64,000 nucleotides of DNA, from positions 62,001 to 126,000 of the forward strand of contig JAVBMY010000003.1 in NCBI GenBank assembly GCA_031551865.1, given 5' to 3'. Source of the stretch: Rikenella sp031551865 (GTDB lineage: Bacteria > Bacteroidota > Bacteroidia > Bacteroidales > Rikenellaceae). Each line of letters starts with the position of its first letter. The stretch's first letter is position 1. Shown in pieces: positions 50,215 through 59,088 of this stretch. The position numbers were made by a program, and so were the translations under genes. The notes below the pieces were generated by a model. The model was not told where the DNA came from. It ran no database searches and saw only the letters and a list, made by a program, of their open reading frames with translations.

Positions 50215-51030
50215 TCAGTCGGCGAGACCCCTGCCCGGATCGCTTTCCCCGGCCAACTGGTCGAGGTATTTACGGGCGCGCACCCTCAGGCGTTCGGCGG
50301 CTGCGTCACCTGCGGTGCTCAGGAAACGGTATTCGGACACGTGGTCACGCGATGCTTCGAGTCCGGAGGCAGCAAGCAGGCGTGCGGTGTGGCGCGCGAC
50401 GGCTCCGGCAGGGTTGATGATGGTCAGACGCCCCCGGCTCACTTTGCGTATGGCGTGCATCAGCATCGGGTAGTGGGTGCAGGCCAGCACGAGGTGGTCG
50501 GCCCCGGCCTCGATCATCGGCCCGATGTATTTTTCGAGGAGCTGCTCGGCCTCGGGGCCGAGTTCGAGTTCGTCTTCGACGAGGTCGACAAGGCCTTCGC
50601 CCGCCACGGCCAGCACACGGATGCCCCGGGCGAACTTCCCGGTGGTATTGCGGAACATTTCGCTTTCGATGGTGGCTTTCGTGGCCAATACACCCACTAC
50701 CCCGCTCCGGGTGCCTTCGGCGGCGGGTTTGATGGCGGGTTCGAGCCCCACGAAGGACATGCCGGGATAACGTTCGCGCAGTACGCCGATGGCGGCGGTG
50801 GTGGCGGTGTTGCAAGCCACGACAATGGTTTTGCAGCCTTCGGCCATAAGGGTGCGCACGCCGGCATCGGTCAGGGCGATGATCTCGCCCTGTGTCCGCC
50901 CCCCATAGGGACAGTGGGCGCTGTCGGCCCAGTAGACGGTGGATTCGGCAGGCATCGTACTGACGATTTCGGCCCAGATGGTGATGCCTCCGGCGCCCGA
51001 GTCGAGTATGCCTATGGGTGCGTTGTTCAT
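50215..51030 (-). CDS. murI: Glutamate racemase MurI
   Basis: MurI makes D-glutamate for peptidoglycan. The 271-residue product has the two catalytic cysteine motifs: VACNTATTAAIG near residue 72 and VLACTHYPML near residue 185, and the N-terminal IGILDSGAGGITI. The start is placed at 51030; 24 extra codons upstream lack homology. It is the last gene of the uppS-bamA-ompH-murI run, an arrangement seen in many Bacteroidetes, but a terminator lies between ompH and murI. Confidence 0.96.
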   Translation of the reverse strand: MNNAPIGILDSGAGGITIWAEIVSTMPAESTVYWADSAHCPYGGRTQGEIIALTDAGVRTLMAEGCKTIVVACNTATTAAIGVLRERYPGMSFVGLEPAIKPAAEGTRSGVVGVLATKATIESEMFRNTTGKFARGIRVLAVAGEGLVDLVEDELELGPEAEQLLEKYIGPMIEAGADHLVLACTHYPMLMHAIRKVSRGRLTIINPAGAVARHTARLLAASGLEASRDHVSEYRFLSTAGDAAAERLRVRARKYLDQLAGESDPGRGLAD

Positions 51031-51073
51031 ACTATCGGCAAATATACGAAATTTAACGGGTGGTTGCGCCGCG

Positions 51074-51122
51074 CAAAAAGGGCGGGCTGCCGGAATGCGC
51101 AATGTGCATTCCGGCAGCCCGC
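51074..51122 (-). terminator. Intrinsic terminator after ompH
   Basis: A perfect 17-bp stem (GCGGGCTGCCGGAATGC and its complement) with a 7-base loop is followed on the minus strand by CCTTTTTGCGC. It lies 42 bases after the ompH stop. Confidence 0.85.
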
Positions 51123-51163
51123 AGGTACCGTCCGGACGGGGAGGTCCGGAAAGAGGGGAATTA

Positions 51164-51691
51164 CTATTTGGTAATGCCGAGGGCTTTCTTGGCCAGGGGC
51201 AATACGTCGACCATGGCGGCGGTGTTGTGGTATACGAGCGAACCGATGGACAGGTCGTAAATCACGAGCAGGTTGTTGTCTTTACCGATTTTTTCGAGGG
51301 CGGCTTTCACTTTCTCGATCACGGGGTTCACGAGTTTGGACTGTTCTTCGGAAAGCAGTTGGTTGCTCGATTCGCGGTAGCCTTCGAGACGGACTTGCAT
51401 ATCGTTGAGCTCTTTCTCGCGCTGTTTGCGCAGGATGTCGGACATGGTCGAGGCTTTGGCCTGATAGTCCTGGTATTTGGTCTGGAATTCCTGAAGCAGG
51501 GCGTTGAACTCGGCTTCCAGTTCGGCGCTGTAGGATTCGAGCTTCTTATTGATGGAATCCATTTCGGGCATGGCCTGGAGCAGTTCGACGCTATTGATGT
51601 AGCCTGATTTTTGTTGTGCGTTGGCGGTGGTTGCCGACGTAACCAGGAAAAGGGCTGCAGCCGCAAGGCAGATTTTGATTGTTGTTTTCAT
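51164..51691 (-). CDS. OmpH/Skp-family periplasmic chaperone
   Basis: The 175-residue product has a signal peptide (ending TANAQQ) and the OmpH/Skp layout: a short N-terminal strand (SGYINSVELLQAMPEMDSIN), a long charged coiled coil (about residues 50-120) and a C-terminal strand (KDNNLLVIYDLSIGSLVYHN). Skp-type trimers escort unfolded outer-membrane proteins to BamA. It follows bamA by 126 bases. Bacteroidetes often have two tandem copies here; only one is seen. Confidence 0.93.
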   Translation of the reverse strand: MKTTIKICLAAAALFLVTSATTANAQQKSGYINSVELLQAMPEMDSINKKLESYSAELEAEFNALLQEFQTKYQDYQAKASTMSDILRKQREKELNDMQVRLEGYRESSNQLLSEEQSKLVNPVIEKVKAALEKIGKDNNLLVIYDLSIGSLVYHNTAAMVDVLPLAKKALGITK

Positions 51692-51817
51692 ACTTGGAGT
51701 ATTGGTGTTTTTGTTTGATTTCTTGTGAGATGTTTGCGGAGTCGTTCCGTTTTTAGTTGGGTTAAGGGGATGAGGTTTAGGTTTAGACGCTGGGCGGGAG
51801 TTTTGGTTTAAGGGGGA

Positions 51818-54553
51818 TCAGAAAGTGGTTCCCATGGTGAAGTGCACGCGGCCTCCGCTTCGTTTGCCCTGGGTTTCGGCCACGCGGTCGAAGCCGTAGC
51901 CCCAGTCGACCCCGAGCATTCCAAGGAAGGGGACGTTCACCCGCAACCCGAACCCGAGCGAGCGTTTCAGATCGAAGGGTTGGAATTGCTGGAGTTCGGA
52001 AAAAGCGTTGCCGGCTTCGGCAAATACCAGGGCGTACACCATGGTCGCCGCGCTGTTGGCAATCAGGTAGCGCACTTCGGCGGTATATTTACTGTATATG
52101 CTGGCGTACATCCCGTAGCTGGCCAGGGGGGTCAGCGATCCGTTTTTGTAGCCGCGCAGGCCGACGGTTTCGACGCCGTAAAGGCTGTAGCCCGAGAGGC
52201 CGTCGCCGCCCATCTGGTAACCTTCGAACGGGGAGCGTTTATAGCGGTCGTAGTAGCCGAGGTAACCAAACTGGGCCCGGGCCATCAGGACAAGTTTGTT
52301 GTTCGGGGTCAGCGGGGTGAACCACATGGCGTTCAGGCCCCATTTGTGGTATTCGATCCAGTGGTAGCGTTCGTTGTTCGAAAGGGTAGACGAACTGTAG
52401 TCCTTGCCGTCGAACAGCGACCAGGGGGGAGTCAGCGCCACATTGAGACTGACGAGCGAACCGCGGCGGGGGAAGAGGCGCAGGTCGTCGACCGAGTTGC
52501 GTTGTATGCCGAGGTTGACGGCCAGGGTGTTGCAGGTGCCGTTCTGTACGACGAACGAGGTCCAGTCTTTGAGGTTATAGGTCTGCATCGTCACGCCGAC
52601 GCTATAGCTGAAATAGGGATCGGGCCAGTTGATGCGTTTGCTGATGCCGATCACCCCGCCGATGGTGCCGAAGTGGGCCGAGGAAGTCGAGTTCCAGTAG
52701 TAGGCGTTGGTCTCGCGCGAGGTGTAGAACGATATGGAAAGCGCGGTGGGTTTACGACCGCCGAGCCAGGGCTCCATGAAGTTGACCGAGAGGGCGCGGT
52801 AATAGGTGCCGTTGGTCTGTATCTTGATCCCCAGTTGCTGAGCGTCGCCCTGTGGGTAGAAGTTGTGCCATTTTTTGCCGTCGAACAGCCGGCGCATGGA
52901 TACGTTGGTGAAGTTCACCCCGACCGATCCGACGAACATGCCGGCGCCCCACCCGCCGGATATTTCGACCTGGTCGTTGCGTACTTCGGTGAAAGAGTAG
53001 TCGATGTCGACCTGTTCGGACTGGAAAATAGGGTTGATGTTGGGGGTGATGGTGTTGGGGTCGAACTGGCCCATGCTGGCCAGGCGCTGATAACTCATCA
53101 GCATCAGGCTCTGGTTGTAGAGGTCGCCGGGGGCGACGGCGAGTTCGCGGCGGATGACGTGGTCGTTGGTGCGGGTGTTGCCCTGGAAAGTGACGTTGCG
53201 CGTGCGGAACTGGCTGCCTTCGCTGATGCGGATCTCGACGTCGACGGAGTCGCCGGGAAACACGGTTTCGATCGGTTCTACCGAGAAGGCGAGGTAACCG
53301 TTGTCGCGGTAGAGCGAGTTGGCGATGGAGCGCTCGAACGGGTTGTTCTTGATCCCGAGGCGGTCGGCCATGGATTCACTGTCGTAGACATCGCCGTCGC
53401 CGAGGCCGAGTTCTTCTTCGAGCAGCATCGTGGGGTAGACCGTGTTTCCGATCCAGGTGATGTGGCGGTAGTGGTAGAGGTTCCCCTCTTCCATGGCTAT
53501 CTTTATATGTATCTTGTTCTTGCCTTTCTTGTTGGGCGCGGTATAGACGGTGTCGCTGAGGATCGCGGCATCGCGGTAGCCCTTCGACCGGGCATAGGCG
53601 GTGATAAGGCCGAGGTCTTCGCGGTAGAGTTTTTCGTTGTATTTGGTACTGCGGAAAATGTTGATCCCGGGCTCGTGGGTTTTCTTCATCGAGGCCTTGA
53701 GTTTCTTCTCGGGGAGGTTCTTCTCGCCGGTGATCTCGATGTCGCCGATGCGCACTTTCCGGCCCCGGTTGACGACGAAGGTGACGGTCACAGCGCCGGG
53801 CACGATGCTGTCGGGCTCGATGCGGTAGTTGAGCTTGGCCGCGCGGAATCCTTTTTCGTCGAAATACTCGCGCATGAGTTTCATTTTGGTCTGGAGTGAA
53901 TATTCCGACAGTTCGCTCATGCGGCGGAGTTTGAGTTTGTTCTCCTTGAGTTCTTTGATGTCGTTGGAACGGAGGCCTGAAAATTTCCAGTCGGTGACGA
54001 TCGTGCGCTCCTGGAGGTAGAAGTCGAGGTCGAGCCCGTCGTTGCCCACGGGGGTGGCTGCCACTTTGACGTCTGAGAACAGGCGGCGGTCGAGCAATTC
54101 CCTGACGACGGCGGATATGCGGTCGCCGGGCATCTCAAGGGTGTCTCCCTCCTGCAGGAGCATGCGGTCTTTGATCAGGACGGGGTCGAGGGCTGCGGCG
54201 CCGTGGATTGTTATTTTATTGACAATGTAGTTCCGGCGGGCTGTGTCGGCGTAATCGAATCGCGGAAGGCCGGAAAGCGACTGGTCTTCGATTGCGGGGC
54301 GGGCGAGGTTGTCCTGCCAGTGCCTGGGCTGGGCTTTTTCTGAGGCGGGAGGGGACGCGGGAAGGGTGTCTTTGATTACCTGCAGGGGGAAAACGGGATC
54401 GGGGGTGGACAGACGGGGCTCGGGTTCGGCGAGGGTCTCTTTTTTCTGCGGTTTTTTCTTGGCGGCGGCGCTGCCGGGGGCCGCCAGGGCCACGGTAATC
54501 GCAGCGATGAGCAGCAGGGGCAGGATAAGTGTTATATGCTTTTTAACTCTCAT
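51818..54553 (-). CDS. bamA: Outer-membrane protein assembly factor BamA
   Basis: BamA folds beta-barrel proteins into the outer membrane. The 911-residue product has a signal (LILPLLLIAAITVALAAPGS), a basic/acidic N-terminal extension, several POTRA domains (YIVNKITIHGAAALDPVLIK opens the first; VRIGDIEITGEKNLPEKKLK and FRTRNVTFQGNTRTNDHVIR are others) and a C-terminal 16-strand barrel from about residue 560 ending with VHFTMGTTF, an aromatic C-terminal residue as expected. The family's conserved barrel sequence appears around FEGYQMGGDGLSGYSLYGVE. The start is placed at 54553. It follows uppS by 238 bases and precedes ompH. Confidence 0.97.
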   Translation of the reverse strand: MRVKKHITLILPLLLIAAITVALAAPGSAAAKKKPQKKETLAEPEPRLSTPDPVFPLQVIKDTLPASPPASEKAQPRHWQDNLARPAIEDQSLSGLPRFDYADTARRNYIVNKITIHGAAALDPVLIKDRMLLQEGDTLEMPGDRISAVVRELLDRRLFSDVKVAATPVGNDGLDLDFYLQERTIVTDWKFSGLRSNDIKELKENKLKLRRMSELSEYSLQTKMKLMREYFDEKGFRAAKLNYRIEPDSIVPGAVTVTFVVNRGRKVRIGDIEITGEKNLPEKKLKASMKKTHEPGINIFRSTKYNEKLYREDLGLITAYARSKGYRDAAILSDTVYTAPNKKGKNKIHIKIAMEEGNLYHYRHITWIGNTVYPTMLLEEELGLGDGDVYDSESMADRLGIKNNPFERSIANSLYRDNGYLAFSVEPIETVFPGDSVDVEIRISEGSQFRTRNVTFQGNTRTNDHVIRRELAVAPGDLYNQSLMLMSYQRLASMGQFDPNTITPNINPIFQSEQVDIDYSFTEVRNDQVEISGGWGAGMFVGSVGVNFTNVSMRRLFDGKKWHNFYPQGDAQQLGIKIQTNGTYYRALSVNFMEPWLGGRKPTALSISFYTSRETNAYYWNSTSSAHFGTIGGVIGISKRINWPDPYFSYSVGVTMQTYNLKDWTSFVVQNGTCNTLAVNLGIQRNSVDDLRLFPRRGSLVSLNVALTPPWSLFDGKDYSSSTLSNNERYHWIEYHKWGLNAMWFTPLTPNNKLVLMARAQFGYLGYYDRYKRSPFEGYQMGGDGLSGYSLYGVETVGLRGYKNGSLTPLASYGMYASIYSKYTAEVRYLIANSAATMVYALVFAEAGNAFSELQQFQPFDLKRSLGFGLRVNVPFLGMLGVDWGYGFDRVAETQGKRSGGRVHFTMGTTF

Positions 54554-54643
54554 TACGGGGGTATGCAGATGGCGGGTTTCGGGGTTGTATTGCTCGCAGG
54601 GCGCGGCAGGCACGGTCAGCAATAATGCAGAGGTGTGTCAATA

Positions 54644-54755
54644 TCGGGTCGGTGCAGCGGGGCTTCAGGGTGTTATTGCGGTGGGCCTTTGAAGCGGCGG
54701 GGGCGTCCGGCGGGGTCTCTCCTCCGGCGCCGGGCGTCGGGTCGGTGCAGCGGGG
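54644..54755 (+). repeat. Pair of 19-base direct repeats
   Basis: TCGGGTCGGTGCAGCGGGG occurs at 54644-54662 and again at 54737-54755, in the gap between uppS and bamA. The intervening 74 bases are GC-rich and show no gene. Confidence 0.7.
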
Positions 54756-54791
54756 GCGTTCGGGTCGTCCGGGGCAGGAGCCGCCGGCAGG

Positions 54792-55502
54792 CTACAGGGC
54801 GCCGAAACGGCGCTGGCGGGTTTGATACCACGCGATAGCTTCGGCAAAGGCTGCGGCGCCGAAATCGGGCCACAGGACAGGCGTAAAGTAAAGCTCGGCA
54901 TAGGAAAGCTGCCAGAGCATAAAGTTGCTGAGCCTCTGTTCGCCGCTGGTGCGGATCAGCAGGTCGGGGTCGGGCATTCCGGCGGTGTACAGGCTGTCGG
55001 CAACGGTTTGTTCGGTGATCTGCTGCGGGTTGATCTCTCCGTGTAGGGCTTGTTGCGCTATGTTCCGCGCGGCGGCTATGATTTCGTGGCGGGCGCTGTA
55101 ATTCAGGGCGATGGTGAGCGTCATCCTGGGTTCGGCGGGGCGGTTTTCGCGGGCGCGGGCAATACTCTGCCTGAGTTCGCCTGGCAGGCCGCCGAGGTCG
55201 CCGATAAAATTCATTTCGACGCCGGCCTGGGTGAGCGGTTCATTTTTGGCGACAATGGTGTGCGCCAGCAGGTTCATCAGGCCTTCGACCTCGTCGCCGG
55301 GGCGGCCCCAGTTCTCGGTCGAGAAGGCATAAATAGTGAGGTAGCGCACTCCCGCCTGGGCAGCGGCGTTGACCACCTGCTCCAGGGAATCGACCCCGTG
55401 GTTGTGGCCGAATAGCCTTTGCCGGCCTTGTTCGTTGGCCCACCGCCCGTTTCCGTCCATGATCACGGCGATGTGCCGGGGTATTTCGGGGATTTTACTC
55501 AC
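54792..55502 (-). CDS. uppS: Undecaprenyl diphosphate synthase (isoprenyl transferase)
   Basis: UppS makes the C55 lipid carrier for cell-wall polymers by cis-condensation of isopentenyl diphosphate. The 236-residue product has the diagnostic HIAVIMDGNGRWANEQG (with the catalytic Asp), GVRYLTIYAFSTENWGRP, and the C-terminal PDLLIRTSGEQRLSNFMLWQ. It is the first gene of the uppS-bamA-ompH-murI run on the minus strand. Confidence 0.97.
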   Translation of the reverse strand: MSKIPEIPRHIAVIMDGNGRWANEQGRQRLFGHNHGVDSLEQVVNAAAQAGVRYLTIYAFSTENWGRPGDEVEGLMNLLAHTIVAKNEPLTQAGVEMNFIGDLGGLPGELRQSIARARENRPAEPRMTLTIALNYSARHEIIAAARNIAQQALHGEINPQQITEQTVADSLYTAGMPDPDLLIRTSGEQRLSNFMLWQLSYAELYFTPVLWPDFGAAAFAEAIAWYQTRQRRFGAL

Positions 55503-55742
55503 TTTCGGGCGGTTTTACGGGTGGTTGCGCCCTGTTCGCGGGGTTTACAACACGCAAATATAGGTTTTTTTTGTGTGCCGCAAGTGTTTTTGTGCTGTTT
55601 TTCCGGGAAATGCAAGGGTTTTTGAATGGGCCAGGGTTCCCGGAAGGCGTCAGGAGGAAGGTTCCGCAGACGGAACGGCAGGATTTGCTCATGGCACAGC
55701 GTTTGCTTTTGTGTGGCCATAACCATCAAAAACCGCAAAACC

Positions 55743-56399
55743 ATGAAAAATCATATTCTTTCGTTGGCCCTGATGCTGGCGTGCGGCACGGCATCGGCCC
55801 AATTCGCGATGCCTGCGCTGCCCTATTCCGCCAACGCCCTGTCGCCCCGCATGAGCGCCGAAACGGTGAACTATCATTACGGTAAGCATGTCCGCACGTA
55901 TGTCGACAACCTGAACGCACTGACCAAAGGCGGCGAGTGGGAGGGCGTGGCGCTCGAAGAAATCGTGAAGTCGGGCCCTGAAGGGCCGATCTTCAACAAC
56001 GCGGCCCAGATATTGAACCACGCGCTGTTCTTCGGTGAACTGTCTCCCGCCCCGCAGGCCGGGCCGGCAGGAGTGCTGGAAGCCGCGATCATCCGGGATT
56101 TCGGGTCGGCGGCCAATTTCAAAGCCAAGTTCACGGCCGCCTCGGCGGCGCTGTTTGGCAGCGGATGGGTATGGCTGGCCGTCGACGCCGAAGGGTTCCT
56201 GAAGATCGTCCCGCTAAGCAATGCGGGCAATCCGCTGCGCGAAGGCCTGACGCCGCTCATGGGGATCGACGTCTGGGAACACGCCTATTACCTTGACTAC
56301 CGAAACCGCCGCGCCGACTACATCAAGGCGTTCTGGGAAATGCTGGACTGGAAGGTAGTGGCCCAACGCTTCGAAGCGCTGGGGCTTTACGGGCATTGA
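55743..56399 (+). CDS. Iron/manganese superoxide dismutase with signal peptide
   Basis: The 218-residue enzyme converts superoxide to hydrogen peroxide and oxygen. The metal ligands are recognisable: His in NYHYGKHVRTYVDNLN, His in AAQILNHALFFGEL, and Asp and His in GIDVWEHAYYLDYRNRRADY. The core starts FAMPALPYSANALSP, as usual, but is preceded by MKNHILSLALMLACGTASAQ, a signal peptide, so this copy should be exported. The outer-ligand region LNHALFF, in place of WNHTFYW, resembles other Bacteroidales enzymes. The upstream open frame to 55626 is not credible as coding. It converges with the flavoprotein gene at a shared terminator. Confidence 0.93.
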   Translation: MKNHILSLALMLACGTASAQFAMPALPYSANALSPRMSAETVNYHYGKHVRTYVDNLNALTKGGEWEGVALEEIVKSGPEGPIFNNAAQILNHALFFGELSPAPQAGPAGVLEAAIIRDFGSAANFKAKFTAASAALFGSGWVWLAVDAEGFLKIVPLSNAGNPLREGLTPLMGIDVWEHAYYLDYRNRRADYIKAFWEMLDWKVVAQRFEALGLYGH

Positions 56400-56512
56400 G
56401 TGCGCAGTTGACAGCCGGCAAAAAGCAGTCTGAGAAACTCGCGCCCGCCCCTCTGTTAGGGCGGGTGTGTCCTTTGCCGGGATCGTTTGCACGCTCCCGA
56501 CTCAGTCGGTTG

Positions 56513-56572
56513 ACACCTGAGAAAGCCGCGGCCGGCGCCCCATATGGGGCGCCGGCCGCGGCTCGTTTTCGG
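56513..56572. terminator. 38-bp perfect palindrome, bidirectional terminator
   Basis: GCCGCGGCCGGCGCCCCATA through its exact complement occupies 56525-56562 with the centre CAT/ATG. On the plus strand it is followed by TCGTTTTCGG and on the minus strand by TTTCTCAGG. It lies between the convergent sod gene and the flavoprotein gene. Confidence 0.8.
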
Positions 56573-56579
56573 AACCGTG

Positions 56580-57827
56580 TTACTCCCCGACCGCCGACAA
56601 GCCCGCCAACCGTCCGGTGGACAGGGCGATCTGGATGTTGTAACCCCCGGTGTCGGCGTCGAGGTCGAGCAATTCGCCCGCGAACAGCAGCCCCGGCACG
56701 ATGTACGACTGCAGGGTGCGCGGATCGACCTCGTCGAGGCTTACGCCACCGGCGGTGACGATAGCCTCGGAAAACGGGGCGTAGTCGGCCACGGGCAGTT
56801 CGAGCGATTTGAGCAGCACGGTCAGCCGTTCGAGTTGTTGCGGAGTAAGCGACGCCACCGGGGACGCTGTTTTCACGCCCAGTTCGGCAGTGAAAAAGGA
56901 ACGTAACTCGGCGGGCAAGAGTTTCTGCAACAGCACCCGTACGGGCGCATCCGGCAGCGCGGCGCACTCGCGGGCGATGCGGGCACGGACTTGCTCGGGC
57001 GTGAGGCCCGGTTTCAGGTCGAGGAAGAGTGTCGCACGACGGCCTTCGGCCAGCGCGTCGACCGCCGTGCGGCTCAGTTGGAGCACGATGGCCCCTTCGG
57101 CCACATCGCCGTGCAGGGTCATTTCGCCCGTGCGGCGCTCGGGGGTGGATCCCCCGGCCTCAAGGCTGAGTGCCACATTGCGCAGTTCTACTTTGCTGTC
57201 GGTGATCCGGCGCCCGAGGATCAGCGGCACGAGGGCCGGGCGTAAGGGCACGATCGAATGGTCGCGTTCGTGGGCCATGTGGTGGCCGTCGCCCGTGCTG
57301 CCGGTCGAAGGGTAGCTGACGCCGCCGGTGGCCAGGATCACGCGCAGGGCGTTGAATTGAGTGCCGTTTTCGAGTTCCGCGCCTCCCGGCGCGCCCGACG
57401 GCGGAAATATGCGGGCGACGGGGGAATTACACCGGATTTCGGCCCCGCTGCGGCGCACCCAATCCACGAGGGCTTCGGCCACTTCGCGGGCCTGCCCCCC
57501 GGCGGGAAAGACGCGCGAGCCACGTTCGGTCACAAGTTCCACGCCAAGGCTTTCGAAGAAGTCGACGGTTTCCGAAGGGCCGAACGCTTCGAGCGCCGGA
57601 GCAAGGAATACCCTCCCGCTGCGCACCTTTTCGAGGAATTCTGCCGCGGGGCGGACGTTCGTCAGGTTACAGCGCCCTTTGCCCGTGATGCGGAGCTTGC
57701 GGGCGGGCTTCTCCATTTTTTCGAGCAGCAGCACACGCGCGCCGCGAGAGGCGGCGCTCCCGGCGGCCCTCAGTCCGGCCGGGCCGCCGCCCACCACGAT
57801 CACGTCGTATGTTTCGGTTTGTTGCAT
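56580..57827 (-). CDS. FAD-dependent oxidoreductase, HI0933/YhiN family
   Basis: The 415-residue protein is a flavoprotein of the HI0933-like family, with an N-terminal Rossmann motif (VIVVGGGPAGLRAAGSAASR), the family signature KLRITGKGRCNLTN, and a C-terminal second FAD-binding part (AIVTAGGVSLDEVDPRTLQS, GLLFAGELLDLDADTGGYNI). The reaction of the family is not established. The start is placed at 57827. It converges with sod and lies downstream of cutC, separated by a family A hairpin. Confidence 0.93.
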   Translation of the reverse strand: MQQTETYDVIVVGGGPAGLRAAGSAASRGARVLLLEKMEKPARKLRITGKGRCNLTNVRPAAEFLEKVRSGRVFLAPALEAFGPSETVDFFESLGVELVTERGSRVFPAGGQAREVAEALVDWVRRSGAEIRCNSPVARIFPPSGAPGGAELENGTQFNALRVILATGGVSYPSTGSTGDGHHMAHERDHSIVPLRPALVPLILGRRITDSKVELRNVALSLEAGGSTPERRTGEMTLHGDVAEGAIVLQLSRTAVDALAEGRRATLFLDLKPGLTPEQVRARIARECAALPDAPVRVLLQKLLPAELRSFFTAELGVKTASPVASLTPQQLERLTVLLKSLELPVADYAPFSEAIVTAGGVSLDEVDPRTLQSYIVPGLLFAGELLDLDADTGGYNIQIALSTGRLAGLSAVGE

Positions 57828-57910
57828 TGATATGTTGGCGGGCCCCATTCGGCGTTGCTCAGGGTAAACCGGGACCGTATTTCTCCGAGAAGATTGCATG
57901 CGTCAGCCTT

Positions 57911-57962
57911 AGCGGCCACTCCCACTCCCCCGAGGCGCTTTCAGCGCCTGGGAGTGGCCGCT
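57911..57962. repeat. Nested hairpin repeat, family A, copy 4
   Basis: Outer arms AGCGGCCACTCCCA and TGGGAGTGGCCGCT pair perfectly; the inner hairpin is GAGGCGCTTTCAGCGCCT. Relative to copy 3 the outer arms differ at one base pair (A-T against T-A) and both sides changed together. Confidence 0.75.
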
Positions 57963-58017
57963 GCTTTCTTGCACGGAAGCCCTGGCGGGGTGGGCGCGAA
58001 TTCCGAGCAGGTTCTCC

Positions 58018-58764
58018 CTATACCTTACGCAGCGCCTCGGCGCTGGCCTCGACCCGCGCGGGTGAGGTGACCTCGCGCGAAAATTCGTCGATGGTGACCG
58101 TGCCGCCCATCGACACGCGGTCGTTGCGGTAGGCCATACCGCTGGCCAGGCGGTGCCGGGCCGACATGTGGTATTCGTAGGCATGGGTCTTCGCGGCCAG
58201 TGCAGCGATGTTGCTTTCGTTCACCCCGCAGCCAGGCATGATGACGATGCGACCCGCGGCCCGTTCGACCAGTTGGGCAATCAGCGCCGCGCCTTCGGGG
58301 GCGGTGGCCTGCTGACCGGAAGTCAGGATGCGGTCGAAACCGAGCTTAATGATCTGTTCGAGTGCCTCGAAGGGATCGCGACAGACATCGAACGCCCGGT
58401 GAAAAGTCTTCGAAAGTCCCTCGGCCTCGTGTACGAGGCGGGCGTTGCGTTCGAGGTCGACCGAGCCGTCGGCCGCCAGGCAGCCGAACACCACGCCGTC
58501 GGCCCCGGCCGTGCGGGCGGCCTGAATGTCGAGCGCCATGGCGGCAAGTTCGTCGTCGGAGTAAAGGAAATCGCCGCCGCGCGGACGGATGATGACGTTG
58601 AGCTTGATATCGATGGCGCGGCGGGCCACCACCATTTCGCCGTAGCTGGGCGTAGTGCCGCCTTCGGGGATCCCGGCGCACAGTTCGACGCGGTAGGCGC
58701 CGCCCTGCCGGGCCGCAATGCAGCTTTCGACCGAGTTGGCGCAGATTTCGAGGATGGGGGTCAT
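58018..58764 (-). CDS. cutC: CutC-family protein
   Basis: The 248-residue TIM-barrel protein belongs to the CutC family, once linked to copper homeostasis; its real function is unsettled. Features are LEICANSVESCIAARQGGAY, RVELCAGIPEGGTTPSYGEM, VIIRPRGGDFLYSD, GVVFGCLAADGSVD, TFHRAFDVCRDP and IMPGCGVNESNIAALAAKT, covering the full family. Length is normal. It is alone between two family A hairpins, so it appears to be a single transcription unit. Confidence 0.96.
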   Translation of the reverse strand: MTPILEICANSVESCIAARQGGAYRVELCAGIPEGGTTPSYGEMVVARRAIDIKLNVIIRPRGGDFLYSDDELAAMALDIQAARTAGADGVVFGCLAADGSVDLERNARLVHEAEGLSKTFHRAFDVCRDPFEALEQIIKLGFDRILTSGQQATAPEGAALIAQLVERAAGRIVIMPGCGVNESNIAALAAKTHAYEYHMSARHRLASGMAYRNDRVSMGGTVTIDEFSREVTSPARVEASAEALRKV

Positions 58765-58862
58765 ATTTTGGATATTATGTGTTTCTTACCATTGGATTTG
58801 CCTGCGTCAGCCTACCGGCCACCCGGCGAGCGCTTAATAAAGCTGAAGTCCGGCCGGGAAGA

Positions 58863-58911
58863 AGCGGGCACCGCCACCGGCCAAGGCGCTACGCGCCTGA
58901 CGGCGCCCGCT
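58863..58911. repeat. Nested hairpin repeat, family A, copy 5
   Basis: AGCGGGC-(ACC)-GCC pairs with GGC-GCCCGCT around the inner hairpin AAGGCGCTACGCGCCT. The outer arm differs from copies 3 and 4 but remains paired. It lies in the 324-base gap between cutC and the M23 peptidase gene, where nothing else was recognised. Confidence 0.7.
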
Positions 58912-59088
58912 ATGCTACGCCGCAAGTCAATATCGGGCGCACCTCTTAACAGAGCCGAGCGCCCGAGAATGGGCGCCCCTGCAACCTTCGCGGAAAAATG
59001 CCGGCCCCGGGGGGGCCGCGGGGCCGCTACGTTCGCTCCACTCACTTCGCGGCCACAAATTTACAGCCAAGGTGTAACATGCCGCCCC

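Noticed and set aside
51842..53899. 685-codon frame antisense to bamA (and similar long antisense frames over the pilin, gdhA, ccsBA and the propeller gene)
   Set aside because: GC-rich genes with G/C at third positions create long open frames on the opposite strand; the translations are low-complexity (Val, Gly, Ala, His, Arg-rich) and lack family motifs.
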